From: Lachnospiraceae bacterium
GTDB lineage: Bacteria; Bacillota; Clostridia; Lachnospirales; Lachnospiraceae
Direction: 5' to 3'
Assembly (NCBI GenBank): GCA_017467805.1
Contig: JAFUKJ010000004.1
Span: forward strand, 1 to 49,016
Length of the DNA stretch: 49,016 nucleotides
Made by a program: the position numbers and the translations under genes. This document shows, piece after piece, positions 25,610 through 33,367 of the stretch (position 1 is its first letter; the number at the start of each line of letters is the position of its first letter). Under the pieces are notes generated by a model that saw only the letters and a list, made by a program, of their open reading frames with translations, had not been told where the DNA came from and searched no databases.

Positions 25610-25969
25610 ATGTCAGAGTACAGATTGGGAGAGATTGAAACACAGTTTGCAGATTTGATTTGGGATAATGAGCCGCTGGCTTCGGGAGAGCTGGTGAAGC
25701 TTGCCGCTGAGAAGTTAAGCTGGAAGAAGTCAACGACCTATACGATTTTAAGAAGATTATGTGAGAAAGGAATCTTTCAGAATCAGGATGGAGTAGTAAC
25801 TTCGTTAATTAGTAAGGAAGAATTACAGTCGGCGCAGAGTGAAAAGTTTGTGGAGGATACCTTTGCAGGCTCACTTCCTCAGTTCTTAACGGCTTTTTCA
25901 AGAAGAAAGAAGCTGTCGAAACAGGAGATTGACGAGATTCAAAGATTTATCGACGAGAATAGGGGGTAA
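25610..25969 (+). CDS. BlaI/MecI/CopY-family repressor (system 1)
   Basis: The 119-residue winged-helix repressor begins MSEYRLGEIETQFADLIWDN and has the recognition region LVKLAAEKLSWKKSTTYTIL and the wing near RRLCEKGIFQNQDGVV. A C-terminal dimerisation tail follows (FVEDTFAGSLPQFLTAFS, where BlaR1-triggered cleavage usually occurs nearby). The start at 25610 is chosen for GAGGAG 9 nt upstream; two upstream in-frame ATGs lack a better site. It lies 5 nt before the BlaR1-like gene. Twin operators sit in its promoter. It is closely similar to the repressor at 32998. Confidence 0.93.
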   Translation: MSEYRLGEIETQFADLIWDNEPLASGELVKLAAEKLSWKKSTTYTILRRLCEKGIFQNQDGVVTSLISKEELQSAQSEKFVEDTFAGSLPQFLTAFSRRKKLSKQEIDEIQRFIDENRG

Positions 25970-25974
25970 GCGGT

Positions 25975-28257
25975 ATGCAGTTGCAGGATATATTTTTACA
26001 ATTTGTAAATATGAGCCTTATGGCAGCAGTCATTATCGTTGCTATATTGGGAATCAGAATGCTGATGAAGCGCGCTCCAAAGTTATTTTCATACATGTTA
26101 TGGGCGATTGTACTGTTCAGACTTCTATGTCCTGTATCCTTTTCTACGGAATTTTCCGTGTTTAATGCATTGGATATGAGTGCGTCCAAGGAGGGCAGAG
26201 TAGAGATTATTACGGATGGCATTATCTATGTGGAAGATAAGGTAGTGAAGCTGGATACAGTTGAAACGGCATATACCACAAGCGAATCTAAAGAAAGCCT
26301 TTCGGCAGTGCAGTCAGAAGATGCATTTTTACCTACGGTTATGGCAGAAGACGATGTGATAGCAGATGCAATGAATGAGGCTGTAGTGCAGAAGGCGAAG
26401 AATACGAAAGAGTCTGAAGTTAACCTGACTATATGGTTGGCGGGAATTTGGCTGGCAGGAGTCGTAGTAATTTGTATTTATAGCATTGTGCAGATGCTGA
26501 TACTTCGCCGTAACCTGATTGGTGCAGTTCCTTATAAGGAAAATATTTATTATGCGGACCACATTTCATCACCGTTTGTATTAGGTGTTATCAGACCTAA
26601 GATTTATGTACCGTCTTCCATTGAAAAGAGCGAGTGGGACTACATCATCATGCATGAGAAGTATCATATCCGCAGAGGTGACCACATTGTGCGTATTTTG
26701 GCTTTCTTGGCATTGTGTGTGCATTGGTTTAATCCTTTGGTGTGGATAGCTTTTATTCAGTCAGGAAAAGATATGGAAATGTCCTGTGATGAAGCGGTTA
26801 TGAGACAGATGAAGCAGGATATTAGAGCAGAGTATTCGGAGTCACTTTTGCGACTTGCTACAGGCAGAAGATATATGACTGCTATGCCATTGTCTTTTGG
26901 AGAGGGCGACACCAAGGGGCGTGTGAAGAATGTGATGCGCTACAAGAAACCGACTGCTTGGGTAATGGTTGGTGCATTGGTATTATGTGTTATTGCGGTA
27001 GTAGTACTTGGGGGTAATCCATTAAAGGAAGAGCAGGAGACAGTGTTACAGGAGCAGCAACAAGAAGAGCAGATAGAGGAAGTAGCTTCAGCGGACGCAG
27101 TTTACGTATTAGCGGATATGGATTTAGAGCCAAGTGAGTTGATATCGGTGACAGAGCAGAATTTGAGAGAAAACTCAATTACTACGGAGCCTCTAAGCTC
27201 ATATGAGGCAGGAGAGAAGGGCTTTGCAATAGAAATATTTAAACTGAGTGAAATGTGGATGATGGATGAAGCACAGTATTATTATCCAAGCCATGAAGAC
27301 CAGCTAAGGATGTGGGAGCTGCTTAAGGGAATTGGATGGACTGTGGACGATGAGACAAAGCCTTGGCTTTCCATGAAAGAGACTGGATGGAAGATTCGTT
27401 GTAATCAGCAGACCTATATGGTCTTTGAGGGCGGCTATATTTACTGGGAAAAGGTTGACTATGGTGTAGAGACCGTTAGATACTTTGGACAGTCTATAGA
27501 GTTATGTGAGATGATAGAACAGGAGCTTGCTCTTAGGGTGAGATATAAACCTATTGACCCGACGCAGATAAAAGGAATTACACATCTGAGCATATCAGAT
27601 TTTGAGAATCATGGGTTTGGTGAGAAGTCGATATCTGACCCTGAGACACTGGCATTGTTTGAACGCTGGTTTCAGGATGCTGAGTATATTTGGGGTGGCG
27701 TTGACTGTGAACTGACAACTCTCCATCTTTGTTTCGAAGATGGAATGCTGAATCTTGCGCTTGCCACCGATGGAAGCCCTGTCTTTGCAATCAATGGTGT
27801 ATTCTATAACTTCTGTCCTATGGAGTACAGGGAGAGAGGCGACTGGGATATGGAAGACTTTAAGATGTATTTTGAGCCGATTCCTGAGCAGGTAAAAGGC
27901 GAAGCAAAGAATTATGTACAGGAATGGTTTAATCCAGATGGAGAAGTCTATTCTGACTGGCGAATCGAAGATATGAGATATGCATACACCTATGATGATT
28001 TTGAGGGCAAGAAGCTTCATATCTACCGCTTCAACTTTGAATGCCTTGCTAAGAATCCTGATGAAATATTACTTGCAGGTGGAATGTCGATAGACGAGGA
28101 AGGCTGGGTAGTACCAGAATATCCGAATAGTAATTATCTGGTGTTTGAGGTGCAGGGGGATAAGTTAATCTATTTGACACATATATTTGAAAATGATTGT
28201 TTCCCGGGAGATGAGCTCTTTACGAGTGATTTAAAACAAAGACTAAATATGGAATAA
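25975..28257 (+). CDS. BlaR1/M56-family membrane metallopeptidase sensor (system 1)
   Basis: The 760-residue protein has N-terminal membrane spans and the M56 zinc-protease core with HEKYH (227-231, the HExxH motif), followed by VHWFNPLVWIAF and MEMSCDEAVM. A last span lies near 320-345. The ectodomain (about 350-760) has an acidic/Gln linker and no penicillin-binding motifs (no SxxK/SxN/KTG), so it should not be a beta-lactam sensor. No beta-lactamase gene is nearby. By family analogy, ligand binding outside triggers cleavage of the adjacent BlaI repressor. A strong terminator follows. Confidence 0.9.
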   Translation: MQLQDIFLQFVNMSLMAAVIIVAILGIRMLMKRAPKLFSYMLWAIVLFRLLCPVSFSTEFSVFNALDMSASKEGRVEIITDGIIYVEDKVVKLDTVETAYTTSESKESLSAVQSEDAFLPTVMAEDDVIADAMNEAVVQKAKNTKESEVNLTIWLAGIWLAGVVVICIYSIVQMLILRRNLIGAVPYKENIYYADHISSPFVLGVIRPKIYVPSSIEKSEWDYIIMHEKYHIRRGDHIVRILAFLALCVHWFNPLVWIAFIQSGKDMEMSCDEAVMRQMKQDIRAEYSESLLRLATGRRYMTAMPLSFGEGDTKGRVKNVMRYKKPTAWVMVGALVLCVIAVVVLGGNPLKEEQETVLQEQQQEEQIEEVASADAVYVLADMDLEPSELISVTEQNLRENSITTEPLSSYEAGEKGFAIEIFKLSEMWMMDEAQYYYPSHEDQLRMWELLKGIGWTVDDETKPWLSMKETGWKIRCNQQTYMVFEGGYIYWEKVDYGVETVRYFGQSIELCEMIEQELALRVRYKPIDPTQIKGITHLSISDFENHGFGEKSISDPETLALFERWFQDAEYIWGGVDCELTTLHLCFEDGMLNLALATDGSPVFAINGVFYNFCPMEYRERGDWDMEDFKMYFEPIPEQVKGEAKNYVQEWFNPDGEVYSDWRIEDMRYAYTYDDFEGKKLHIYRFNFECLAKNPDEILLAGGMSIDEEGWVVPEYPNSNYLVFEVQGDKLIYLTHIFENDCFPGDELFTSDLKQRLNME

Positions 28258-28259
28258 CC

Positions 28260-28296
28260 AAAAAAGCTTGCGAGAAAAAATTTCGCAAGCTTTTTT
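28260..28296 (+). terminator. Intrinsic terminator after BlaR1 system 1
   Basis: A perfect 14-bp stem, core AAGCTTGCGA/TCGCAAGCTT (28260-28273 / 28283-28296), is flanked by A6 and T6 and may work in both directions. Confidence 0.93.
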
Positions 28297-28345
28297 GTAG
28301 CCTTTTACAAATATGAATTGTATTATCAATGAGGGGGGTGACGAG

Positions 28346-28828
28346 ATGAGTCAGGAATCATTGTGCGCAGATGATTGGGAAATAATTAAGAAATATTCGG
28401 ATATGGTATACCGCATGGCATATTCTTTGCTCAAAAATAAGTATGATGCGGAGGATATCCATCAAGAGGTTTTTGTGCAGTATATGCGGAAAAGACCGCA
28501 GTTTGAAGGTGTGGACCATGAAAAAGCATGGTTCTTACGCGTAACGATTAATCTATGCAAAAACAATTGGAAGACAGCATGGAAGCGTAAGGTGGTCAGC
28601 CTGATGGACGAGGGCTATGAAGAGGTGATAGAGCTGCCAAATCATGAGTTGATAGATACAGTAAATCAGCTCCCAAAGAAATACAGAATGGTAATTCATC
28701 TGTTTTACTATGAGGAATTATCAATACAGGAAATTGCAGAGATACTGAATAGCAAGCCTTCCACAGTCAGAACATGGTTAACCAGAGCGCGTGCCAGCTT
28801 AAAGAGATTATTAGAGGAGGATTCATAA
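28346..28828 (+). CDS. ECF-type sigma factor (copy 2)
   Basis: The 160-residue protein has sigma region 2 (YSDMVYRMAYSLLKNKYDAE, then DIHQEVFVQYMRK) and region 4 (MVIHLFYYEELSIQEIAEIL followed by NSKPSTVRTWLTRARASLKR). The start at 28346 is preferred over an earlier ATG (28313) because GAGGGGGG lies just upstream. Its stop overlaps the next ATG by one base (TAATG), a sign of translational coupling with the DUF4179 partner. The upstream terminator separates it from the BlaR1 gene. A clear ECF autopromoter was not seen. Confidence 0.93.
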   Translation: MSQESLCADDWEIIKKYSDMVYRMAYSLLKNKYDAEDIHQEVFVQYMRKRPQFEGVDHEKAWFLRVTINLCKNNWKTAWKRKVVSLMDEGYEEVIELPNHELIDTVNQLPKKYRMVIHLFYYEELSIQEIAEILNSKPSTVRTWLTRARASLKRLLEEDS

Positions 28829-29910
28829 TGTTTGACGATACATATTTCAAAAGCGCCTATCAAAAGGCGTATGATAGCATTACTCCAGACAAGGCATGTT
28901 TAGACAGGTTAGAAGAATATAAAGAGAACAAAATAAAAGGGAGAGTACTGTATCAAATGATGCGCCCTGTAGTTGTGGCAGCAGGCGTATTTGTACTGAT
29001 ATCAGCGGTTTCACTGCCTGTAGTAGCAAGGTCCATTCCTGGCGTATACGATACAATTGCAAGGATTGCCCCAGGCTTAGCAGAGTATATCCTGCCGACG
29101 CAGGTAAGCTGTACCAGTCAGGGAATTACCATGCAGGTAGAGGCAGTTCATGTGAATGATAAAAATGCAGAGGTAATTGTGTCATTTGCGGATGCAGAGG
29201 GAAGCGACAAGGATTTGATTAGAGGTGCAGTGGATTTATATGACAGCTATCATCTGAAAAGCTACAGCTCATATAGTAATGTAGGGGGATGCACCTTCTT
29301 GGAATATGATGCCGAGGCAGACAAGGCCTATTTTAAGGTAGATGTATGGACTGATGGAAGTTTTCGACAGTCTAAGTTATCATTCAGAACCCGTCAATTA
29401 TTGCTTAATAAGTCAGATGAAAAGAAGTGGCTTGACCTTAGTGATATTGTGATAAATCCTGCCATGAAAAAAGTAGAAATGAATGGAGGGGGAGGAATGC
29501 CAGGAACTCCATTATATGAGCAGTATTTCGGTGAGTTTTTTTCTTCGACGGAGAGATTGACGCAGGTTCTGGATCTTCAGCAGATAGATGAAAGCATGAT
29601 GAAGGAGCTTACGATTACAGGAATTGGCTATGCAGACGGAATTCTTCATGTGCAGTGCTGTAGAGGTGATTTTGCAGAGGCAGACCGTCATCTGGAGCTT
29701 TATATAGTGGATGCAGACGGAACGGAAAGACATAATGATTTATCCATAGGCTGGCAGGAGGAAGTGAACGGAGAAAGAGTTCTTATGGATGAGCTTTTAT
29801 TCCAAGTAGATGAGAGCGAATTGGCAGACATACAAATGTATGGAATTTTTCATATCATAGATGGAAGTATGAAGGGTGACTGGGAGGTTACTTTTAGTAT
29901 TGAAAATTAG
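28828..29910 (+). CDS. DUF4179-type membrane protein, probable anti-sigma factor
   Basis: The 360-residue protein has a ~47-residue cytoplasmic N-terminus (FKSAYQKAYDSITPDKACLD), one membrane span (about 49-68) and an extracytoplasmic domain beginning ARSIPGVYDTIARIAPGLAE. This is the arrangement of DUF4179 proteins, which are commonly encoded directly after ECF sigma genes in Clostridia and act as transmembrane anti-sigma or sensor proteins. AGAGGAGG precedes the start. The two genes form a closed operon ended by a terminator at 29926. The signal sensed is unknown. Confidence 0.85.
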   Translation: MFDDTYFKSAYQKAYDSITPDKACLDRLEEYKENKIKGRVLYQMMRPVVVAAGVFVLISAVSLPVVARSIPGVYDTIARIAPGLAEYILPTQVSCTSQGITMQVEAVHVNDKNAEVIVSFADAEGSDKDLIRGAVDLYDSYHLKSYSSYSNVGGCTFLEYDAEADKAYFKVDVWTDGSFRQSKLSFRTRQLLLNKSDEKKWLDLSDIVINPAMKKVEMNGGGGMPGTPLYEQYFGEFFSSTERLTQVLDLQQIDESMMKELTITGIGYADGILHVQCCRGDFAEADRHLELYIVDADGTERHNDLSIGWQEEVNGERVLMDELLFQVDESELADIQMYGIFHIIDGSMKGDWEVTFSIEN

Positions 29911-29925
29911 CAACTTACGGGAAAG

Positions 29926-29950
29926 GGATGTGCTTTGCACATCCTTTTTT
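29926..29950 (+). terminator. Intrinsic terminator after the sigma-DUF4179 operon
   Basis: GGATGTGC (29926-29933) pairs with GCACATCC (29937-29944) around a TTT loop, followed by T6 (29945-29950). Confidence 0.88.
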
Positions 29951-30020
29951 GCATCTTACATCTCCCCAAATGCATCTTACAAGTACCCCTATTGTATTTA
30001 AAATTCAAACAATATATACT
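29950..30020 (+). promoter_or_regulatory. Tandem LytTR-type boxes plus promoter of the ABC-LytTR-DUF3021 operon
   Basis: Two identical direct repeats TGCATCTTACA start at 29950 and 29971 (21 nt apart). The second starts 21 nt before a -35 element TTGTAT (29992-29997), followed by 17 nt and TATACT (30015-30020). The first box overlaps the terminator T-run. Same box and geometry as at 4343-4412. Confidence 0.75.
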
Positions 30021-30072
30021 GCAAACATCAAAGAAAACAACTTGCAGAACACAAGAAGGGAAGAAAATTGAG

Positions 30073-30987
30073 ATGAGCGAAATTATTAAAGTAAACAATT
30101 TGAAAAAGTATTATAAAGAGACAAAGGCAGTTGATGATATCAGCTTCTCAGTAGAAAAGGGAGAGCTATTCGGATTCCTAGGAGTGAATGGAGCAGGAAA
30201 GACCACAACAATCAGCATGTTGTGTACACTGCTTGAGCCGACAGACGGAAAGGCAGAGATAGCGGGCTTCCAATTAGGGAAAGAGGATGCTGAAATCAAG
30301 AAGCGTATCGGTGTAGTTTATCAGGATAACTGCTTGGATGATATTCTGACAGTGAAGCAGAACTTAATGTTAAGAGGTGGCTTGTATGAGGAAAATACAA
30401 AGAAGATAAAGCAGAGAGTAGAGCAGCTTTCAGAGATTCTTGATTTAAAGGATATTCAGAATCAGAAGTTTGGAATGCTTTCAGGCGGTCAGAAGAGAAG
30501 GTGCGAGATTGCAAGAGCGCTGATGCATACACCTGAGATTTTATTCTTAGATGAGCCGACCACAGGTCTTGACCCAGCATCAAGAAAGAGTGTGTGGGAG
30601 ACAGTAAGCAAGCTGCAGCAGGAGATGGGTATGACAGTATTCCTGACAACTCACTATATGGAGGAAGCGGCAAGAGCAAATCATATTGGCATCATGCAAA
30701 AGGGGCATTTGATTGAGTATGCGACACCAAGTGAGTTGAAGACACAGTATGCAAAGGATAAGTTGCTTCTATTCCCAAAGGAGTCACAGATAGAAGAAAT
30801 CCTTCTCAGATTAAATCAGACAGAGCAGGCTTACAAAGTAAAAGAAAATCATATTCAGGTACAGCTTGCATCTACCATTGCTGCATTGCCGATTATGGAG
30901 CAGGTAAAGACCTTGGTAAATGGTTTCGAAGTGGTACAGGGTAATATGGATGATGTATTTTTGAATGCAACACAGGAAACAATGTAA
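30073..30987 (+). CDS. ABC transporter ATP-binding protein
   Basis: The 304-residue ATPase has Walker A GVNGAGKTT (37-45), signature LSGGQKRRCE, Walker B ILFLDEPTTGLDPASR and an H-loop TTHYMEEA. The C-terminal ~80 residues form the extra domain typical of DrrA/NatA-like exporters. The start at 30073 is preferred over an upstream in-frame ATG (29935) that lies inside the promoter region. The ABC-2 permease follows 40 nt downstream, then LytTR and DUF3021. It likely powers export of a drug, peptide or lipid. Confidence 0.93.
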   Translation: MSEIIKVNNLKKYYKETKAVDDISFSVEKGELFGFLGVNGAGKTTTISMLCTLLEPTDGKAEIAGFQLGKEDAEIKKRIGVVYQDNCLDDILTVKQNLMLRGGLYEENTKKIKQRVEQLSEILDLKDIQNQKFGMLSGGQKRRCEIARALMHTPEILFLDEPTTGLDPASRKSVWETVSKLQQEMGMTVFLTTHYMEEAARANHIGIMQKGHLIEYATPSELKTQYAKDKLLLFPKESQIEEILLRLNQTEQAYKVKENHIQVQLASTIAALPIMEQVKTLVNGFEVVQGNMDDVFLNATQETM

Positions 30988-31027
30988 GGAATTATTATAA
31001 GACGACAGAAAAGAGAGGCAAAAGGGC

Positions 31028-31933
31028 ATGAATAAATTAGTATGTTTGACAAAGAGAAATTGTGCGGTATTTTTAAAGGATAAGGCAGCGGTATTTTATT
31101 CGCTGTTATCTATGATTATTGTATTAGTGTTGATGGGTGTTTTTCTTGGCGACATGAATGTGTCAGCAGTAACAAATATTCTGAATCAGTATGGTGGTGT
31201 GAGAGATGAAGTGATGGATAGTGCAAATGCAAAGGTACTTATATCATACTGGACATTATCAGGACTTATGGTAGTGAATGCATTGACAGTTACTTTGACA
31301 GTGCTTGGAACTATGGTTACAGATAAGACTGGAAACAAGTTAAAGAGCTTCTACACTGCACCTGTAAGCAAGTTTGTTGTAGCATTATCTTATATTGCAT
31401 CGGCAGTCATCATTGGATTTTTATTCTGTACACTGACATTGGCAGGTTATATACTTTATATTTATATGAACGGTGGAGCTGTTTTAAGCGCAGGCGCACT
31501 CTTAAAGGTTATGGGATACACACTCGTTAATGTAACAATTTTCTCTATCGTAATGTATTTGTTTGCCTTGATTGTAAACAGCTCTAGTGCTTGGAGTGGT
31601 ATTGCGACAATCGTGGGAACCTTGGTGGGCTTTTTTGGAGCAATCTATGTACCTATAGGAAGTCTGCCAGAGCAGGTTGCAGCAGCATTAAAATGTTTCC
31701 CAATTCTTCATGGAACTTCTCTTATGCGTAAGGTGATGTGTGAACAGGCAATGGCAGACACTTTTACAAATGTACCGGCACAGGTACTTGATGTGTATCG
31801 TGAAGAGATGGGAATTGATATTCTTATGAATGAAAGCTTGATTAGTGATGAACTACAGTTATCATTTATGGTAATTTGTGGTATGATAGCTTTGGTTGTC
31901 ATTGCGGTAACCACAAAGAAAAAGCAGATGTAG
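31028..31933 (+). CDS. ABC-2 type permease
   Basis: The 301-residue membrane protein has about six spans and the ABC-2 pattern: an N-terminal cytoplasmic stretch, span 1 near 20-40, a loop, then spans in the segment from SGLMVVNALTVTLTVLG to the C-terminus (about 275-295). IYVPIGSLPEQVAAALKCFP is a typical ABC-2 re-entrant segment. AGAGAGG precedes the start. With the preceding ATPase it forms an exporter whose substrate cannot be read from sequence. It lies 18 nt before the LytTR gene of the same operon. Confidence 0.9.
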   Translation: MNKLVCLTKRNCAVFLKDKAAVFYSLLSMIIVLVLMGVFLGDMNVSAVTNILNQYGGVRDEVMDSANAKVLISYWTLSGLMVVNALTVTLTVLGTMVTDKTGNKLKSFYTAPVSKFVVALSYIASAVIIGFLFCTLTLAGYILYIYMNGGAVLSAGALLKVMGYTLVNVTIFSIVMYLFALIVNSSSAWSGIATIVGTLVGFFGAIYVPIGSLPEQVAAALKCFPILHGTSLMRKVMCEQAMADTFTNVPAQVLDVYREEMGIDILMNESLISDELQLSFMVICGMIALVVIAVTTKKKQM

Positions 31934-31951
31934 TAAGGCAGGACAGTGTGA

Positions 31952-32410
31952 ATGAAGGTTACAATTATGGACCCGCTGGTGGGAGAAGAGGAAGAGATTA
32001 TTATTAAATGTGCAAATTTAAGTGATACTGCGCTGGCGCTGATTAGTGAGTTAAAGAAGAACGATGGCGCTAGAGGAAAGGCTACTCATAGATTGCATGT
32101 TTATCTTGAGGGCGAGATACATCTTATTGAGCCGACAGCAGTTTATTATTTTGAATATGTGGACCAGAAGGTATTTGCGTATTGTAAGGAAAATGTTTAT
32201 GAGATTAAGAAAAAGCTGTATGAGCTGGAAGAAATCTTACCAGGACAGGATTTTATCCGTGTTAGCAAGTCCAGTATTTTGAATCTGGATAAGATTAGCA
32301 GCTTGGCACCTGCCTTTGGCGGACGTTTTGAAGCAAATCTGAAAAATGGTGAGAAAATCATTATTTCCAGACAGTATGTGAATGCTTTGAAGGAAGCATT
32401 GGGATTATAA
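31952..32410 (+). CDS. LytTR-domain DNA-binding regulator (copy 2)
   Basis: The 152-residue protein is a paralogue of the regulator at 5565. It has a short N-terminal part, then a LytTR domain (about 50-150) with AVYYFEYVDQKVFAYC, DFIRVSKSSILNLDKISSL and GEKIIISRQYV. There is no receiver domain. It is encoded between the ABC permease and DUF3021. It probably binds the tandem TGCATCTTAC boxes at 29950-29981 in its own promoter region (inference from the shared geometry of the two operons). Confidence 0.93.
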   Translation: MKVTIMDPLVGEEEEIIIKCANLSDTALALISELKKNDGARGKATHRLHVYLEGEIHLIEPTAVYYFEYVDQKVFAYCKENVYEIKKKLYELEEILPGQDFIRVSKSSILNLDKISSLAPAFGGRFEANLKNGEKIIISRQYVNALKEALGL

Positions 32411-32433
32411 ATGGAAAGGCTAGGGTGATTGAG

Positions 32434-32889
32434 ATGATAAATTGGAAAAAGACAATTGGCAATATGTTGCATCACTATATGATAATTACATTTGCTGTGC
32501 TTGTCGTGACAGCGCTTTATATTACTTTTCTTGTGTGCGATGGGATTCAGTTTGGTGTTGAAATATTGTGGCAGATACTTCTGGTATCTTTTGTGTGTTC
32601 ATTGAGTGAGTTGTTCTTTGGAATGCCAGAGGGAAAAGAGTACAGTAAAAGACAGTGGATTGTCAGATGGGTATTGTGTTATATCTATGTGAATGTGGTA
32701 GTGCTGGGCTGTGGATTTTATTTTGGGTGGTATTTGCCTGATAGTATGCCTATGGTAGTTGGAATGCTGCTTTGTATTGCTGCGGTGTATTCATTTGTGT
32801 ATGGTGTGATATATTTTATGGATGTGAAGACTGCTGAACAGATGAACCAGAAGCTTCAGGAGCGAAAACGCGCTTCTGATGAAGAATAA
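32434..32889 (+). CDS. DUF3021 family membrane protein (copy 2)
   Basis: The 151-residue protein has four predicted spans (about 14-34, 44-60, 73-95 and 103-125) and a charged tail (MNQKLQERKRASDEE), like the DUF3021 protein at 6011. The start at ATG 32434 follows AGGG at 8 nt; a GTG at 32425 is a possible alternative adding three residues. It is the last gene of the exporter-LytTR operon. No terminator is visible before the next promoter (32907). As for copy 1, a role as membrane partner or inhibitor of LytTR is by analogy. Confidence 0.87.
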   Translation: MINWKKTIGNMLHHYMIITFAVLVVTALYITFLVCDGIQFGVEILWQILLVSFVCSLSELFFGMPEGKEYSKRQWIVRWVLCYIYVNVVVLGCGFYFGWYLPDSMPMVVGMLLCIAAVYSFVYGVIYFMDVKTAEQMNQKLQERKRASDEE

Positions 32890-32906
32890 AATATATAGAA
32901 TTGGAA

Positions 32907-32959
32907 TTGACATGGCATTCTACAGGGAGTAGACTATAATTGAGTCTACTGGAAGTAGA
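32907..32959 (+). promoter_or_regulatory. Promoter with mirror-image BlaI operators (system 2)
   Basis: TTGACA (32907-32912), 17 nt, TAGACT (32930-32935). Operator 1 is TCTAC-AGGGA-GTAGA (32919-32933), operator 2 TCTAC-TGGAA-GTAGA (32945-32959). The outer flanks GCATTCTAC and GTAGAATGC make the pair an imperfect mirror image. The layout equals that of system 1 but the half-site is TCTAC rather than GTTTACA. Confidence 0.78.
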
Positions 32960-32997
32960 ATGCTATTTTTATTATACGAAAGATTTGGAGGTATCTT

Positions 32998-33354
32998 ATG
33001 GCGGAGTATAAGCTGGGTGAAATTGAGATGAAGTTTGCGGAGATTATATGGGAGAATGAGCCATTATTATCACGCGATTTGGCAAAGCTGTGTGAAGAAA
33101 GATTAGAGTGGAAGAAGTCTACGACCTATACCATTTTGCATAGAGTATGCGAGAGAGGATTATTTCAGAATGAGAACGGAACGGTAACTTCATTAGTAAG
33201 TAAAGAAGAATTTCTTGCAAAAAGAAGCGAGATATTTGTGGAGGATACCTTTGAAGGTTCACTGCCTAAGTTTGTAGCGGCATTTACTTCTAACCGCAAG
33301 TTAAGCGAGCAGGAGATAGAGGAACTACAGAGGATTATAGATCAGAGTAAATAG
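32998..33354 (+). CDS. BlaI/MecI/CopY-family repressor (system 2)
   Basis: The 118-residue winged-helix repressor begins MAEYKLGEIEMKFAEIIWEN and closely follows the repressor at 25610 (LEWKKSTTYTILHRVCERGL, then FQNENGTVTSLVSKEEF and FVEDTFEGSLPKFVAAF). GGAGG is 6 nt before the ATG. It is encoded 13 nt upstream of its BlaR1-type partner. Its recognition helix region differs from system 1 in a few residues (for example CEERLEWKK against AAEKLSWKK), which could go with the changed operator. Confidence 0.94.
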   Translation: MAEYKLGEIEMKFAEIIWENEPLLSRDLAKLCEERLEWKKSTTYTILHRVCERGLFQNENGTVTSLVSKEEFLAKRSEIFVEDTFEGSLPKFVAAFTSNRKLSEQEIEELQRIIDQSK

Positions 33355-33367
33355 ATGGGGAGGCAAT

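Noticed and set aside
25975-28257. Beta-lactam sensor
   Set aside because: The BlaR1-type protein lacks SxxK, SxN and KTG motifs and no beta-lactamase lies nearby.
28300-28340. BlaI operator before the second ECF sigma gene (TTTTACA...TGTA)
   Set aside because: The half-sites are 9 nt apart instead of 3 and the flanks do not match, so it is not counted as part of the regulon.
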